A stretch of DNA of 64,000 bases from Chloroflexota bacterium (GCA_014584575.1 JACTMP010000078.1:1-64000); one strand, 5' to 3'; shown: positions 17,676-26,828, numbered from the stretch's first letter. Numbers and translations are program-made. Notes: a model not told the origin generated them from the letters alone.

Positions 17676-18445
17676 AACCCTCCTGTTGGAGATTGGTTCA
17701 ATCTTGAAGATTGAACCAATCTGGAATCATCAACAACCACCTGCCTCAACCGCGCCACCTCTGCCTCAGCCACATACCCACTGCGCAAGACGCCAGAGTA
17801 GGCATGAATCGCCAGCCGCCCCACCGGCAATTTCGCCAGCAAGAGAGGTGCATTGTCAGCGTGTAATCCGCCACCGATCACCATTTCCAACTGATTGTTT
17901 GCCTGCTGAATGAGCTGGTTCAATAGCCCCACACCATCCAAAGCAGATAAGGAACTACCCCAGGGTGTACCGCTGGTGAGTACCCGATCAACATCGAGGT
18001 CAATCAACTGGGTCAATGCTTCCGCCTGGTTTACCACCGCGTCAAATGCGCGATGACAGGTCACGATCAACCCCAACCTGTGAGCCTGCTCTGTTAACTG
18101 GCGCATTTCCGGCAGTGCCAGCACCCGCCCCTTGAGCAGACCGAACACCACGCCGTTTGCGCCAGCGATCACGGCCGTTTCCACCTGCCGCCTCATCTGG
18201 CCCACTTCATCCCGCGTGTAACAAAAGTCTCCCGCCCGCGGCCGGATCATCACCATCAGCCCCGGCCGATCCCCAAAAGCGGCCCGCGCCGCCACAATAT
18301 GTTCCCGTTCCGGCGTCAGACCGTCAAATTCCATCCGGCTGCACAGTTCAACCGTATCAGCCCCACCCCGATACGCTGCCGCTACCTGCTGCTGCACGGC
18401 CGTGACTGTCGTGCTGTTAATGCAAATCTCCACCCAAACACGCAT
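17672..18445 (-). CDS. cutC: CutC family protein
   Basis: TIM-barrel protein of 257 residues with the CutC hallmarks TVELCSRMEFDGLTPE, VMIRPRAGDFCYT and FDAVVNQAEAL. Historically linked to copper tolerance; enzymatic activity is not established. It starts directly after the lysU stop with no gap, so it is co-transcribed with the lysine genes. The last dozen residues (SRLVQSSRLNQSP) are encoded by a 33-bp hairpin, a sign that the repeat now supplies the end of the protein. Confidence 0.88.
   Translation of the reverse strand: MRVWVEICINSTTVTAVQQQVAAAYRGGADTVELCSRMEFDGLTPEREHIVAARAAFGDRPGLMVMIRPRAGDFCYTRDEVGQMRRQVETAVIAGANGVVFGLLKGRVLALPEMRQLTEQAHRLGLIVTCHRAFDAVVNQAEALTQLIDLDVDRVLTSGTPWGSSLSALDGVGLLNQLIQQANNQLEMVIGGGLHADNAPLLLAKLPVGRLAIHAYSGVLRSGYVAEAEVARLRQVVVDDSRLVQSSRLNQSPTGGL
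17690..17722. repeat. 33-bp hairpin (15-3-15) inside the end of cutC
   Basis: AGATTGGTTCAATCT and AGATTGAACCAATCT flank the loop TGA. Each arm is itself close to palindromic. It overlaps the last codons of cutC and ends 14 bases before the GrpB start. Same geometry as 30878-30910, 35591-35623, 59650-59682 and 63749-63781. Confidence 0.85.
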
Positions 18446-18955
18446 CTACTTTTCACCCGGAAAACGGCCGTACTCCCTTACATACGCCACAATCCCCCCT
18501 GCCGCCACAATTTCCTGGGCAAACTCTGGCAAGGGAGGCAGATCAATGGTCAGGTCGGGAGTGAGGGTTAAGCGGCCGTGCACCAAATCCAGCGCCACCT
18601 CATCCCCATCTGCCAGCAAAGCCACCGCCTCAGCGGAGCTAAACAGGGGGATGCCTAAATTGATGGCATTACGAAAGAAAATGCGGGCAAAACTGGGGGC
18701 AATGATCGCCCCAATCTCCCGCCGCCGCAGCGCCTCCGGCGCGTACTCCCGCGACGAACCACAGCCAAAATTATTCCCGGCCACAATTACATCACCCACT
18801 TTTGCCTCCCGCGCAAAATCGGGCCGCGCCTCCACAAAGGCATAATCCTTCACATCCTGCCCCTCTTTCAACATAAACGGCGCATACCGCCCCGGCACAA
18901 TCTGATCCGTATCCACATCCGCCCCAAATTTCCACACCCTCGCTTCATAATTCAT
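18446..18955 (-). CDS. lysU: Homoaconitase small subunit (LeuD/LysU type)
   Basis: Swivel domain subunit of 169 residues; GNNFGCGSSREYAPEAL carries the substrate-recognition loop. With the large subunit it isomerises homocitrate to homoisocitrate in the alpha-aminoadipate lysine route. By sequence alone it could equally be the isopropylmalate isomerase small subunit (leuD); the neighbouring hcs and lysWXYZJ favour lysine. Its start overlaps the lysT end by 11 bases, inside an AATTATGAATTAGG-type repeat. Confidence 0.85.
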   Translation of the reverse strand: MNYEARVWKFGADVDTDQIVPGRYAPFMLKEGQDVKDYAFVEARPDFAREAKVGDVIVAGNNFGCGSSREYAPEALRRREIGAIIAPSFARIFFRNAINLGIPLFSSAEAVALLADGDEVALDLVHGRLTLTPDLTIDLPPLPEFAQEIVAAGGIVAYVREYGRFPGEK

Positions 18956-20198
18956 AATTCCTAATTCCTAATTCTCTGGGGTCGGTGATGACCCCCGTCA
19001 CGGCCGTCGCCGCCGCCACACTCGCACTCGCCAGATAAATTTGTGACGACGGATGCCCCATCCGTCCTTTGAAATTGCGATTGCCCGTAGACAGGCAAAC
19101 ATCTCCTTCGCCGAGCGTACCCTGGTGCCGCCCCATGCAGGGGCCACAGCCCGGCGTGGTCAACGTGGCTCCTGCTTCCAGCAGGGTGTTCAGCGTATCA
19201 TCGGCAATGGCCCGCTGCAATTCCACCCGGCTGGCGGGGCTGAGGATCAGGCGCATTCCCGGAGCCAACTGCCGCCCGCGCAAAATGTCTGCTGCGTCAC
19301 GCATATCTTCGTAACGGCCGTTGGTACACGTCCCCAAAAAGACCACATCCACCTTTGTGCCCGCCACCGCGCCCACATCCACCACATCATCCACTGCATG
19401 AGGAATCGCCACCTGCGGTTCCAACGCATCCAGGTCAATGGTGACGGTCTGGGTGTAGTCAGCATCGGGATCAACAAACAGCCAGTCAGGCACATCCCAA
19501 TCCGCAGAGGCCTCCCCGATGGCCGGGAAGATGCCCGCTTTCGCCCCCAACTCAATGGCCATGCTGCTAATCGTCTGGCGGCCCGGCAGCGGCAGCCACT
19601 CCAGCCCGTGATACTCAATGGTCATATAGGTGGCCCCGGCAATGGTCAATTCACGGCCCAATTTGAGAGCCAAATCTTTGGCGTCTACACCGGGGCGGAA
19701 ACGGCCGTTACTGATTATGCGCAACGTCTCCGGCACCCGCAGCCAGGTCTTGCCCGTGGCCCACACCAGGGCCACATCGGTAGACCCCATGCCCGTGCCG
19801 AACGCCCCCACCGCACCATAACTGGTAGAGTGGGAATCGGACCCCACCACCACCATACCCGGCCGGGCAATGCGCTCTTCCACCAACACCTGATGGCAAA
19901 TGCCGCGCCCCACTTCAAACAGGCGAATCCCCTGCTCCTGGGCAAACCGGCGCACCACATTGTGGTTGTCGGCCACACCCACCGTTGCAGCCGGGGCCAC
20001 ATGATCCAGCACCAGCACCACCTGCGCCGGGTTGTAGACGCGGCTCACGCCCAACCGCTCCTGCATCACTTTGATGATGCCCGGCGACAGTGAATCATGC
20101 CCCATAGCCACATCCGGCCCCACCACCACCAGATCACCCGGCTGCACCCGCCGCCCCGCTTTCTGCGACAAAATCTGTTCCGTTAACGTCTGTCCCAC
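18945..20198 (-). CDS. lysT: Homoaconitase large subunit (LeuC/LysT type)
   Basis: Aconitase-fold enzyme of 417 residues, the length of the archaeal/Thermus-type two-subunit enzymes. The 4Fe-4S ligands are in LGTCTNGRYEDM and TPGCGPCMG, and the substrate segments SDSHSTSYGA and GHDSLSP are intact. Works with the adjacent small subunit in lysine synthesis by genome context; isopropylmalate isomerase is the alternative. The last residues (RELGIRNYEL) are encoded by an intergenic repeat. Shine-Dalgarno AAAGGAGGAAAA precedes the start. Confidence 0.88.
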   Translation of the reverse strand: MGQTLTEQILSQKAGRRVQPGDLVVVGPDVAMGHDSLSPGIIKVMQERLGVSRVYNPAQVVLVLDHVAPAATVGVADNHNVVRRFAQEQGIRLFEVGRGICHQVLVEERIARPGMVVVGSDSHSTSYGAVGAFGTGMGSTDVALVWATGKTWLRVPETLRIISNGRFRPGVDAKDLALKLGRELTIAGATYMTIEYHGLEWLPLPGRQTISSMAIELGAKAGIFPAIGEASADWDVPDWLFVDPDADYTQTVTIDLDALEPQVAIPHAVDDVVDVGAVAGTKVDVVFLGTCTNGRYEDMRDAADILRGRQLAPGMRLILSPASRVELQRAIADDTLNTLLEAGATLTTPGCGPCMGRHQGTLGEGDVCLSTGNRNFKGRMGHPSSQIYLASASVAAATAVTGVITDPRELGIRNYEL

Positions 20199-20213
20199 TT
20201 TTCCTCCTTTAAT

Positions 20214-20295
20214 GGGACGCGGATTTGCAGGATGGACGCGGATTTTTTATCGCACTCATTCCCAAAATCCGCGTCCATCCGCGTTCATCCGCGTC
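20214..20295. repeat. GGACGCGGAT-type inverted repeat
   Basis: Words of the form GACGCGGAT occur twice on one side and ATCCGCGTCC three times on the other, with a central TTTTTTATCGCACTC loop. The stop codon of the MOSC gene (GGA-TGA) lies inside the right arm. Confidence 0.75.
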
Positions 20296-20848
20296 CTATT
20301 TTCAAAACAACGTCTCCGGTTTGCACCAGCCCTGGCTCAACCACTTTCACATACATGCCACGCAGGCGCAGAGCTTTGCCGGTTTCGGAATTGGCAAATT
20401 TGACGGCGTCCATGCCGTAGCGGGCGGTGAATTTGGCGCAGCCGGTGTGGGGCACGGCCGTCACTTCCACCACGGCCGTACCCACCTGCAACCGCTGCCC
20501 CACTGGCAGGTTTTCCACACCCAAATCCAGGTCCACAATCAACTGGTCACCCGCCAGCGGCCACCGTTCCCGGTCATTGTCCGCCACCAGGTTCAGGAAA
20601 CGGCCGTTCATCAGCGTCAACTGCATCTCCGGGTGGGCCGAACCGTCGTCCGTCCGTTTGCTGCCCCGCGCCTGCCAGTTGTCCCCCACCAGCCCATCGG
20701 CCACCGACAATTCACCCGTCGCCAACACCAGCCGCTCATTATCCGCCGGTCGGGCCACAATCATCTGCACCACGCCCCCATCGGCCGGCGAATCCTGCAC
20801 CTGCGCCAAACCTGCCTCCAACTGTGCCATATTCAAATGTTTGGTCAT
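20285..20848 (-). CDS. MOSC domain protein
   Basis: 187 residues. The domain is recognisable by LSVADGLVGDNW near the start, the middle NLPVGQRLQVG, and the conserved PHTGCAKFTARYGMDAVKF with its Cys ligand. MOSC domains carry sulfur or bind molybdenum cofactor; stand-alone members include N-hydroxylated base reductases such as YiiM. It lies between lysT and hcs, so it is probably co-transcribed, but no role in lysine synthesis is evident. Its final codons come from the GACGCGGAT repeat. Confidence 0.85.
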   Translation of the reverse strand: MTKHLNMAQLEAGLAQVQDSPADGGVVQMIVARPADNERLVLATGELSVADGLVGDNWQARGSKRTDDGSAHPEMQLTLMNGRFLNLVADNDRERWPLAGDQLIVDLDLGVENLPVGQRLQVGTAVVEVTAVPHTGCAKFTARYGMDAVKFANSETGKALRLRGMYVKVVEPGLVQTGDVVLKIGRG

Positions 20849-20867
20849 CGTCTACTCCTTATTGAAT

Positions 20868-20926
20868 GAGATTGGGAGATTGGGAGATTAAGAGATTGGG
20901 GGTAATCTCCCAATCTCCTAATCTCC
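20868..20926. repeat. GGAGATT-type intergenic inverted repeat
   Basis: GAGATTGGGAGATT words face AATCTCCCAATCTCC words around a GGGGGT centre. The hcs stop TAG (in GGA-GAT-TAG on the minus strand) is inside it. Confidence 0.8.
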
Positions 20927-22054
20927 TACGCTATTTGCCGCTTCATACAACAAGGAATCCACATCGTCAAGGGTCATACGGCCGTGATCGGCCATCGTTT
21001 TAATTTCATTCGTCAAATACTTCAGTTGGGCGTCATCCAGGCCCAACCCCAGCTGCTCGGCCCGCCCCTTCACCGCATTCCAGCCCGTCAGCCGATGCGC
21101 CACATGAATATAGCGCGTCAGGCCAAAATCCTCCGGCCGCAAAATCTCATACGTCGCCGGATTATTCAGCACCGCCTTCGCATGAATGCCCGCCTTGTGT
21201 GTAAAACTGGCAAAACCGGTAATGTAATTATTGAAGGGAATATCTACCCGCACCAGCCGCGCCACCAGGCTGTCCAGGTTGCGTAGCAGCGGCAGGTCAT
21301 ACTTTTTCACCAGCGCCGGGTCGGTGGCATAGAGCCGGGCAATCAGGCCACCCAACGGGGTAATACCATTACGCTCCCCAATACCCAACACGCTGGTATC
21401 AATGTGCGTCGCCCCCGCTTCCAGCGCCGCATACGCATTGGCAATGGCGCAGCCGGCGTCGTTGTGCCCGTGAAACTCAATATCACAGGTCAACTCCTGG
21501 CGCAGGCAGGCCACCAGATCATAAATCTGGCGCGGTGTACCCACGCCCACCGTATCGGCAATGCCCACGCGATGCACCCCCAGTTCACACACCGCCCGGT
21601 AGATGCGCACAATGTCCTCCACGTCGCTGCGCAGGCTGTCCTCGGTGCTGAAGCGCGTCTCCACACCTTGACTGAGCAAAAAGGCCACCACCTCCTGGGC
21701 TATATCGAGAATCTGGTCAATGGTACGGCCGTGACTAAACTCCCGCAGGTACGATGATGTGCCGATGACCACATCCACGCCCGCCACGCCCGTATCCACC
21801 GCTTTTTTAGCGTCTTCCAGGCTGCAGCGCGTGTGCGTCAGGATTTTGGCGTTCAGCCCCAGCCGGGCAATGGTCACGCAGTCGTTATAACTCTCCGGCG
21901 AAGCCAGCGGCGAGGTCAATTCCAGATATTCCACACCAAACGCATCCAGCAGCGTGGCAATCTGAATCTTCTCGGCCGTGCTAAAAAACGCATTCACAAA
22001 CTGCTCCCCCTCCCGCAAAGTAGACTCAATAATGGCAAACTTTTCCAGACTCAT
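20918..22054 (-). CDS. hcs: Homocitrate synthase
   Basis: DRE-TIM metallolyase of 378 residues that condenses acetyl-CoA with 2-oxoglutarate, the first step of the alpha-aminoadipate lysine pathway. [10 protein letters not shown] holds the catalytic Arg and metal ligand, EFHGHNDAG the metal-binding His pair, and [13 protein letters not shown] the C-terminal loop of homocitrate/isopropylmalate synthases. It lacks the long LeuA regulatory domain, as expected for lysine-type enzymes. Start at 22054 because GAGGG lies 8 bases upstream; the open frame extends 30 codons further into the BrnT promoter without a better signal. Separated from lysJ by the BrnTA insertion. Confidence 0.9.
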   Translation of the reverse strand: MSLEKFAIIESTLREGEQFVNAFFSTAEKIQIATLLDAFGVEYLELTSPLASPESYNDCVTIARLGLNAKILTHTRCSLEDAKKAVDTGVAGVDVVIGTSSYLREFSHGRTIDQILDIAQEVVAFLLSQGVETRFSTEDSLRSDVEDIVRIYRAVCELGVHRVGIADTVGVGTPRQIYDLVACLRQELTCDIEFHGHNDAGCAIANAYAALEAGATHIDTSVLGIGERNGITPLGGLIARLYATDPALVKKYDLPLLRNLDSLVARLVRVDIPFNNYITGFASFTHKAGIHAKAVLNNPATYEILRPEDFGLTRYIHVAHRLTGWNAVKGRAEQLGLGLDDAQLKYLTNEIKTMADHGRMTLDDVDSLLYEAANSVGD

Positions 22055-22071
22055 CACAACTTCCCTCGCAA

Positions 22072-22101
22072 TTGACACACTTTCCTTCTCAACGCTATAC
22101 T
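22072..22101 (+). promoter_or_regulatory. Strong promoter of brnTA
   Basis: Perfect TTGACA at 22072-22077 and TATACT at 22096-22101, 18 bases apart. The brnT ATG follows the -10 box by only 6 bases, so the transcript is probably leaderless. BrnTA complexes usually repress their own promoter, and this is the expected site. Confidence 0.7.
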
Positions 22102-22107
22102 CCACCC

Positions 22108-22374
22108 ATGAAGTTTGAGTGGGATAACAAGAAAGCACAGGCAAATTTCCAAAAACATGGCATTGATTTCGAGACGGTAAAACATATCTTTGATGGCCCG
22201 GCCGTCGTTATCGAAGATACACGGTTTGCATACGCCGAAGAACGATTCATAATCTTTGGTTACGTGGGCATACAGGCGCTTGTTGTTGTGTATACTTACA
22301 TTGATGATGAAACTATTCGGCTGATTTCAGCCAGAAAAGCAACAAACTATGAACGAAAAAAATACTTCTCTTAA
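22108..22374 (+). CDS. brnT: BrnT family toxin
   Basis: 88 residues, typical for BrnT, an RNase toxin of the RelE fold. The start [20 protein letters not shown] is the family signature, followed by [12 protein letters not shown] and [17 protein letters not shown], where the basic C-terminal residues act in RNA cleavage. Start at ATG 22108 just behind the promoter, without a Shine-Dalgarno. The cassette is on the opposite strand from the lysine genes and splits hcs from lysJ; its low G+C and lack of ACGGCCGT suggest recent arrival. Confidence 0.92.
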   Translation: MKFEWDNKKAQANFQKHGIDFETVKHIFDGPAVVIEDTRFAYAEERFIIFGYVGIQALVVVYTYIDDETIRLISARKATNYERKKYFS

Positions 22375-22693
22375 ATCACAAACAGATTGGGAACATCTTG
22401 AAGATATGGCGGATGAAGATATTGACCTCTCAGACATCCCAGAACTAACAGAAGAAGATTTCAAGCGTGCCAAACCTCTTGCCGAACATTTAGCAGAACG
22501 AGGCATTTCATATCGCCCTGGTGAACCGTATAGCGTCACCATCCATTACGAAAACGGCACTTCTGAAACACGCATTGTCAAGCCAGAAATAGTCATCCTA
22601 GACCCTGATGTGCGCCGGTATTTCCCCGACTCCGAATCGGTCAACCGTACCTTGCGTTCGCTCATTGCCCTCATTCCCGAACGTACCTCTTGA
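22349..22693 (+). CDS. brnA: BrnA family antitoxin
   Basis: 114 residues, overlapping the end of brnT by 26 bases. The C-terminal region VILDPDVRRYFPDSESVNRTLRSLI is the BrnA ribbon-helix-helix-like DNA-binding part; the acidic N-terminal half (EDMADEDIDLSDIPELTEED) would wrap the basic toxin. Antitoxin second in the operon is the normal order for BrnTA. Confidence 0.9.
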   Translation: MNEKNTSLKSQTDWEHLEDMADEDIDLSDIPELTEEDFKRAKPLAEHLAERGISYRPGEPYSVTIHYENGTSETRIVKPEIVILDPDVRRYFPDSESVNRTLRSLIALIPERTS

Positions 22694-22701
22694 CTTCACC
22701 A

Positions 22702-22735
22702 AGGCCCTAAGGGTTTTTAGATACCCTTCGGGTCT
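22702..22735. repeat. Imperfect 33-bp-type hairpin after brnA and lysJ
   Basis: AGGCCCTAAGGGTTT, loop TTA, then GATACCCTTCGGGTCT: an imperfect member of the 15-3-15 hairpin family with about 12 of 16 pairs. The lysJ stop codon (22734-22736, minus strand) touches its right edge, so it lies between two convergent genes and may end both transcripts. Confidence 0.6.
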
Positions 22736-23903
22736 AAACACCTTCCAACTCAAGCAACACGGCCGTCACCACCTCCACAACCTTGTCTATTTCCTCCTTT
22801 GAGATCACCAGCGGTGGCGTCAGGCGTAGCACCGTTGAACCAGCCGTCAGCGCCAGTACGCCCCGCGCCAGCAGACCCTGCACCACCTCCATCGCCCGGA
22901 TTTTCAGTTCCACACCGACCAACAAACCCAACCCGCGTACTTCCCGAATGAGCGGGGAGGGGATAGCCTGTAATTGTGCCATCAGGTAAGCACCCTGTTC
23001 GGCCGCACGGCCGTGCAACCCCTCCTGCTCCATCACCTCCAACACCACATTCGCCGCCGCGCAGGCCAGCGGATTGCCGCCAAAGGTGGAGCCATGCACA
23101 CCCGGCGTCAGATTTTGTACCCGCCCGCCAATACCCACCGCACCCATCGGCAGACCGCCCGCCATCGCCTTACCCAGGCAGATCAGGTCAGGCGTGATGC
23201 CCATTTGTTCACAGGCAAAGAGCGTTCCGGTACGGCCGTAACCCGTCTGCACCTCATCCACAATCAACAGCGCCCCCCGTTCAGCACACAGCCGCCGCGC
23301 CGCCTGGAAAAAGGTCGGGTCGGCCAGGCGCACGCCCCCCTCGCCCTGCACAATTTCCAGGATGACGGCGGCGGTTTGTTCGGTCACGGCCGTGTCCAGC
23401 CGGGCCACATTACCAAACGGCACATGGCAAAAACCGGGCACGAGCGGCTGGAACGGTTCGCGGTAGTCTGGTTTGTGGGTGGCGGAGAGTGAACCAAAGG
23501 TACGGCCGTGAAACCCCCGCATCATCGCCACCACCTCCACCCGCCCCGTACTCAGCCGGGCAAACTTCAACGCCGCTTCCACCGCCTCCGTGCCCGAATT
23601 GCAGAGGAAAACCCGATTCAAATCACCGGGCAAAACGGCCGCCAGACGTGCTTGAAATTGCGCCCGCTGGTCGTTATAAAACATCTCCTGGCAGGTGATA
23701 AGCGTTTGCGCCTGCTGCGTAATGGCCGCCGCCACCGCCGGGTGGCAGTGCCCCACGTTGGCTACGGCCGTACCCGCCGCGCAATCAATGTAGGCACGGC
23801 TGTCCCCGTCCCACACCATCGCCCCCTGCCCGCGCACAAGGGCGATTTCCCGTTTGCCATACACCCCGCTGGTGAATTCGTTTTCGAGTGTAATTGTGTC
23901 CAT
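22734..23903 (-). CDS. lysJ: [LysW]-aminoadipate semialdehyde transaminase
   Basis: Class III PLP aminotransferase of 389 residues related to acetylornithine transaminase. PLP lysine K245 (LGKAMAGGLPMG), D216 in VDEVQTGYGRTG, and the phosphate-binding CNSGTEAVEAALK are all present. In this pathway it aminates the LysW-bound semialdehyde to LysW-lysine; sequence alone cannot exclude a shared role in arginine synthesis. The start at 23903 replaces a longer frame whose first 16 codons run through the TGATGCG repeat. Confidence 0.9.
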   Translation of the reverse strand: MDTITLENEFTSGVYGKREIALVRGQGAMVWDGDSRAYIDCAAGTAVANVGHCHPAVAAAITQQAQTLITCQEMFYNDQRAQFQARLAAVLPGDLNRVFLCNSGTEAVEAALKFARLSTGRVEVVAMMRGFHGRTFGSLSATHKPDYREPFQPLVPGFCHVPFGNVARLDTAVTEQTAAVILEIVQGEGGVRLADPTFFQAARRLCAERGALLIVDEVQTGYGRTGTLFACEQMGITPDLICLGKAMAGGLPMGAVGIGGRVQNLTPGVHGSTFGGNPLACAAANVVLEVMEQEGLHGRAAEQGAYLMAQLQAIPSPLIREVRGLGLLVGVELKIRAMEVVQGLLARGVLALTAGSTVLRLTPPLVISKEEIDKVVEVVTAVLLELEGV

Positions 23904-23912
23904 TTGCTTTCT

Positions 23913-23973
23913 CGTGATGCGTGATGCGTGATGCGTGACCCAAGCCATCACGGGTCACGCATCACGCATCACG
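23913..23973. repeat. TGATGCG-type inverted repeat (lysZ-lysJ gap)
   Basis: Four CGTGATGCGTGA words face three TCACGCATCACG words. The lysZ stop TGA lies in its right end. Same family at 25925-25981, 26829-26880 and 30332-30381. Confidence 0.85.
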
Positions 23974-24781
23974 GATTGCCGATGACCGTCCCCACCCCAT
24001 CCAACGCCCGCAACACCGGCCGTTCCCCCCGCGCGTCACCCAGGATGACGCGGTGGACACCGCCTTGTAATGCTTCTTGGGCGCCGAGCAGTTTGATGCG
24101 CATCCGCCCCTGGGCATACGCCTGAGCAAAATGCTCAATTTCATCGGCCGTCAGTTGCCGGATGAGCGAATCTTCGTCGGGGAAATGGCGCAGCAGGCCG
24201 GGCACGTTGGAGAGGATGAGCAGTTCGGTGGCGTGAAGAGCTACGGCCGTCGCCGCCGCTGCCCGGTCGCCATCCACATTCATCGCCTCACCGTCATAGC
24301 TGATGGCCGGGGGGGTCAGCACGGGCACAAAGCCACTGTGCAGCAGCCCATTCAGCAGCGCCGTATTCACCTCCTCCACCCGTCCGGTTAGATTGTCGCG
24401 GATGAGGCGGGTACGGCCGTTTTCCACCACTTTGATCACCGCTTTGCGCGCACCCTGCCAAAGACGGCCGTCCAACCCACTCAGTCCTATGGCGTTCACT
24501 CCGTGCCGCTGCAACCGCTCCACGATGTTTTTGTTCACCTGCCCGCAATACACCATCTCAAAAATCTCCAGCGTCGCCCGGTCGGTCAGGCGGCTGGTGT
24601 AACCGGACGGCGAAGTGACAAACTGCGGCGGATGCCCCAACGCCGCCGCCACCTGATTCGTCAGGTGCGAACCACCATGCACCAGCACCACCCGCTGCCC
24701 CTCGCCCACCAACTGCGCCACATCCACACACACCGCCTCATAATCAATTCCTTCACTGCCGCCAATTTTAATAATAATCAT
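23969..24781 (-). CDS. lysZ: [LysW]-aminoadipate kinase
   Basis: Amino-acid kinase of 270 residues that phosphorylates the side-chain carboxylate of LysW-bound 2-aminoadipate. MIIIKIGGSEGID gives the nucleotide-binding start, LVHGGSH the substrate loop, and SGYTSRLTDRATLEIF the motif that distinguishes LysZ from ArgB. The ATG at 24781 is the right one by family alignment; the open frame upstream is an intergenic inverted repeat. The last codon pair before TGA lies in the next repeat. Confidence 0.92.
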   Translation of the reverse strand: MIIIKIGGSEGIDYEAVCVDVAQLVGEGQRVVLVHGGSHLTNQVAAALGHPPQFVTSPSGYTSRLTDRATLEIFEMVYCGQVNKNIVERLQRHGVNAIGLSGLDGRLWQGARKAVIKVVENGRTRLIRDNLTGRVEEVNTALLNGLLHSGFVPVLTPPAISYDGEAMNVDGDRAAAATAVALHATELLILSNVPGLLRHFPDEDSLIRQLTADEIEHFAQAYAQGRMRIKLLGAQEALQGGVHRVILGDARGERPVLRALDGVGTVIGNP

Positions 24782-24802
24782 GATCGCCTCACTCGTTTGT
24801 AA

Positions 24803-24864
24803 GGGCGAGGCAGTTGGGGTCAACCACCTCTTGCCAGACAAGGCCGCACCCAACTGCCTCGCCC
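24803..24864. repeat. 16-bp arm inverted repeat (lysY-lysZ gap)
   Basis: GGGCGAGGCAGTTGGG (24803-24818) and its exact complement CCCAACTGCCTCGCCC (24849-24864) flank a 30-base loop. It fills the gap between lysY and lysZ together with an AATTCCTAATTC word. Confidence 0.85.
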
Positions 24865-24885
24865 CTACCTTTCATAATTCCTAAT

Positions 24886-25911
24886 TCACACCGGGTGCAA
24901 CCCGCCAAACTCCAGCCCCATCCGCTCCGGCCAACCCATCATCACATTCAGGCATTGCACGGCCGTGCCCGCCGCTCCTTTCATCAAATTATCCAGCGCA
25001 CTGATCACCACCAGCCGCCGACTGTTTGGGTCAAGCGCAAAACCAATGTCGCACCAGTTGGTACCTGCCAGGATTTTCGGTTCCGGGTAGCGGTAAATCC
25101 CCTTGCGCTCATTCACCAGCCGGATAAATGGCTCCTCGCCATACGCCGCCCGGAACAATTGCCAGACCGCTTTCTCGTCCACGTCCCGGTTCAAAAAGAC
25201 GTGCGCCGTACACAACACACCGCGCACCAGTTCCACGGCCGTGACCGAAAAATGCAACTCCATCCCGCCCAACGCCTGCAATACTTCCGCCTGATGGCGG
25301 TGCCCGGTGGGGGCAAAGGAGCGCACCGCCCCACTCCGCTCCGGGTGATGGCTGGCCGCGCTGAAACTGTTGCCGCCTTCGGATGACCCCACTTTCAGGT
25401 CAACCACCACTCGCTCGATCCAGCCCGCCTGAGCTAAAGGGGCCAGCGCCAGATTCACGGCCGTGGCATTACACCCCACCCCACTCACAAACCGCGCCCC
25501 CCGCAGCCGCTCCCGGTGCAGTTCCGGCAGACCATACACAAAATCCGCCAGCCAGCCCGGCTGTGGATGCGGCTGCCCGTACCATTGCTCATACACGGCC
25601 GTATCCCGCAGCCGAAAATCCGCCGATAGGTCAACCACCCGTTCAGCAAGGCTGGCAAACTGTTCAATTTGGGCGGCGGCACGGCCGTGTGGCAGCGCCA
25701 GAAACAACACATCACACGGTTCCAATTCCTCCACCGCACAAAATTGCAGCCGCGTCGTACCGCGCAGGTTGGGATGAACCCCATGCACATACCGCCCCGC
25801 ATGTTGCTGCGAAGTCACCTGCGCCACCTCTACCTGCGGATGCGCCAACAACAGCCGCAATAATTCGCCGCCCACGTAGCCGGAACCACCGACGATACTT
25901 ACTTTGACCAT
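24886..25911 (-). CDS. lysY: [LysW]-aminoadipyl phosphate/glutamyl phosphate reductase
   Basis: ArgC-type NADPH-dependent reductase of 341 residues. GGSGYVGGEL at residues 8-17 binds the nucleotide; the catalytic Cys is C147 in VSGVGCNATAVNL; VGSSEGGNSFSAASHHPER and HRHQAEV carry the catalytic His region. It converts LysW-aminoadipyl phosphate to the semialdehyde. Start at 25911 by family alignment. The stop TGA directly meets an AATTAGGAATT repeat word. Confidence 0.92.
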   Translation of the reverse strand: MVKVSIVGGSGYVGGELLRLLLAHPQVEVAQVTSQQHAGRYVHGVHPNLRGTTRLQFCAVEELEPCDVLFLALPHGRAAAQIEQFASLAERVVDLSADFRLRDTAVYEQWYGQPHPQPGWLADFVYGLPELHRERLRGARFVSGVGCNATAVNLALAPLAQAGWIERVVVDLKVGSSEGGNSFSAASHHPERSGAVRSFAPTGHRHQAEVLQALGGMELHFSVTAVELVRGVLCTAHVFLNRDVDEKAVWQLFRAAYGEEPFIRLVNERKGIYRYPEPKILAGTNWCDIGFALDPNSRRLVVISALDNLMKGAAGTAVQCLNVMMGWPERMGLEFGGLHPV

Positions 25912-25924
25912 GATTTTCTTCCCG

Positions 25925-25981
25925 TCGTGATACGTGATGCGTGATGCGTGAGGGATCACGGGGCACGCATCACGCATCACG
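25925..25981. repeat. TGATGCG-type inverted repeat (lysX-lysY gap)
   Basis: CGTGATACGTGATGCGTGA on the left faces CGCATCACGCATCACG on the right. The lysX stop (TCG-TGA on the minus strand) is formed by the right arm. Confidence 0.85.
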
Positions 25982-26819
25982 AATTACGGATTACAAAATC
26001 CACAATAAGCCCCGGAATATCCACCCTCGTCGGGGCGATGCTGTTGCGGAACTCCATGGTGTGGTTGACCTCGTTTACCAGCAAACGGCCGTCCGCCGTT
26101 TCCAATAAATCAATCGCCACAATACCGCCGCCTACGGCCGTCGCTGCCGCCCGCGATAGCTGGTCTATCTCCGGCGTCACCGGGCAATTTTCCGCCCGCC
26201 CGCCGCGCGCCGTGTTCGTAATCCAGTGCGCGGAGTGGCGGGTGATAGCGCAAATCGTCTCGTCGCCAACCACAAAGCTGCGAATGTCCCGCCCCGGTTT
26301 GTCCACGTACTCCTGAATGTAAAAAACGGAGTGCTGGTAAGACCCCAACGTGGCTTTGTGTTCCAGAATCGCCTCGGCCGCTTCCCGGTCATTGATTTTT
26401 GCCAGCAGCCGCCCCCAGGAACCCATCGCCGGTTTCAGCACCACCGGGTAGCCCATCTGCTCAATGGCCGTCAGCGCACTCTCCGGCGAGAAGGCTATCT
26501 GCGTGCGTGGCGAGGGCACACCGGCCCGCGCCAGCGCCAGCGTTGTCTCCAATTTGCTGCCACACACCTGCACCACCTGGGCCGTATTCACGCAGGGAAT
26601 CCCCCACGCGCCCCAGATTTGCAGGCAGGCCAGCGCCGCCGTGTGGCTGACACAGCGGTCCAGGATCACGTCAAAGCGCCTCCATTCCGCCGGGCAGGTC
26701 AGGTCGAGAACGGCCGTGCGTCCATCAATCAACTCATACACCACCCCCCGCCGCTCCATCGCCTCGATGAGCAGTTTCTCTTCCACACGAATTCGGGAAA
26801 TCAAAATGCCTACTCTCAT
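25977..26819 (-). CDS. lysX: [LysW]-L-2-aminoadipate ligase LysX
   Basis: ATP-grasp ligase of 280 residues of the RimK/LysX group. It joins the alpha-amino group of 2-aminoadipate to the C-terminal Glu of LysW, protecting it for the next steps. [17 protein letters not shown] is the ATP loop, and [19 protein letters not shown] near the end is the LysX/ArgX signature with the metal ligands. The final residues before TGA are encoded by a TGATGCG repeat. Confidence 0.93.
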   Translation of the reverse strand: MRVGILISRIRVEEKLLIEAMERRGVVYELIDGRTAVLDLTCPAEWRRFDVILDRCVSHTAALACLQIWGAWGIPCVNTAQVVQVCGSKLETTLALARAGVPSPRTQIAFSPESALTAIEQMGYPVVLKPAMGSWGRLLAKINDREAAEAILEHKATLGSYQHSVFYIQEYVDKPGRDIRSFVVGDETICAITRHSAHWITNTARGGRAENCPVTPEIDQLSRAAATAVGGGIVAIDLLETADGRLLVNEVNHTMEFRNSIAPTRVDIPGLIVDFVIRNS

Positions 26820-26828
26820 GTCGTTTAC

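Noticed and set aside
18446-20198. Calling the aconitase-type pair leuCD (isopropylmalate isomerase).
   Set aside because: Sequence alone allows it, but no leuA or leuB is adjacent whereas hcs and lysWXYZJ are, so the lysine assignment is preferred and leuCD kept as an alternative.
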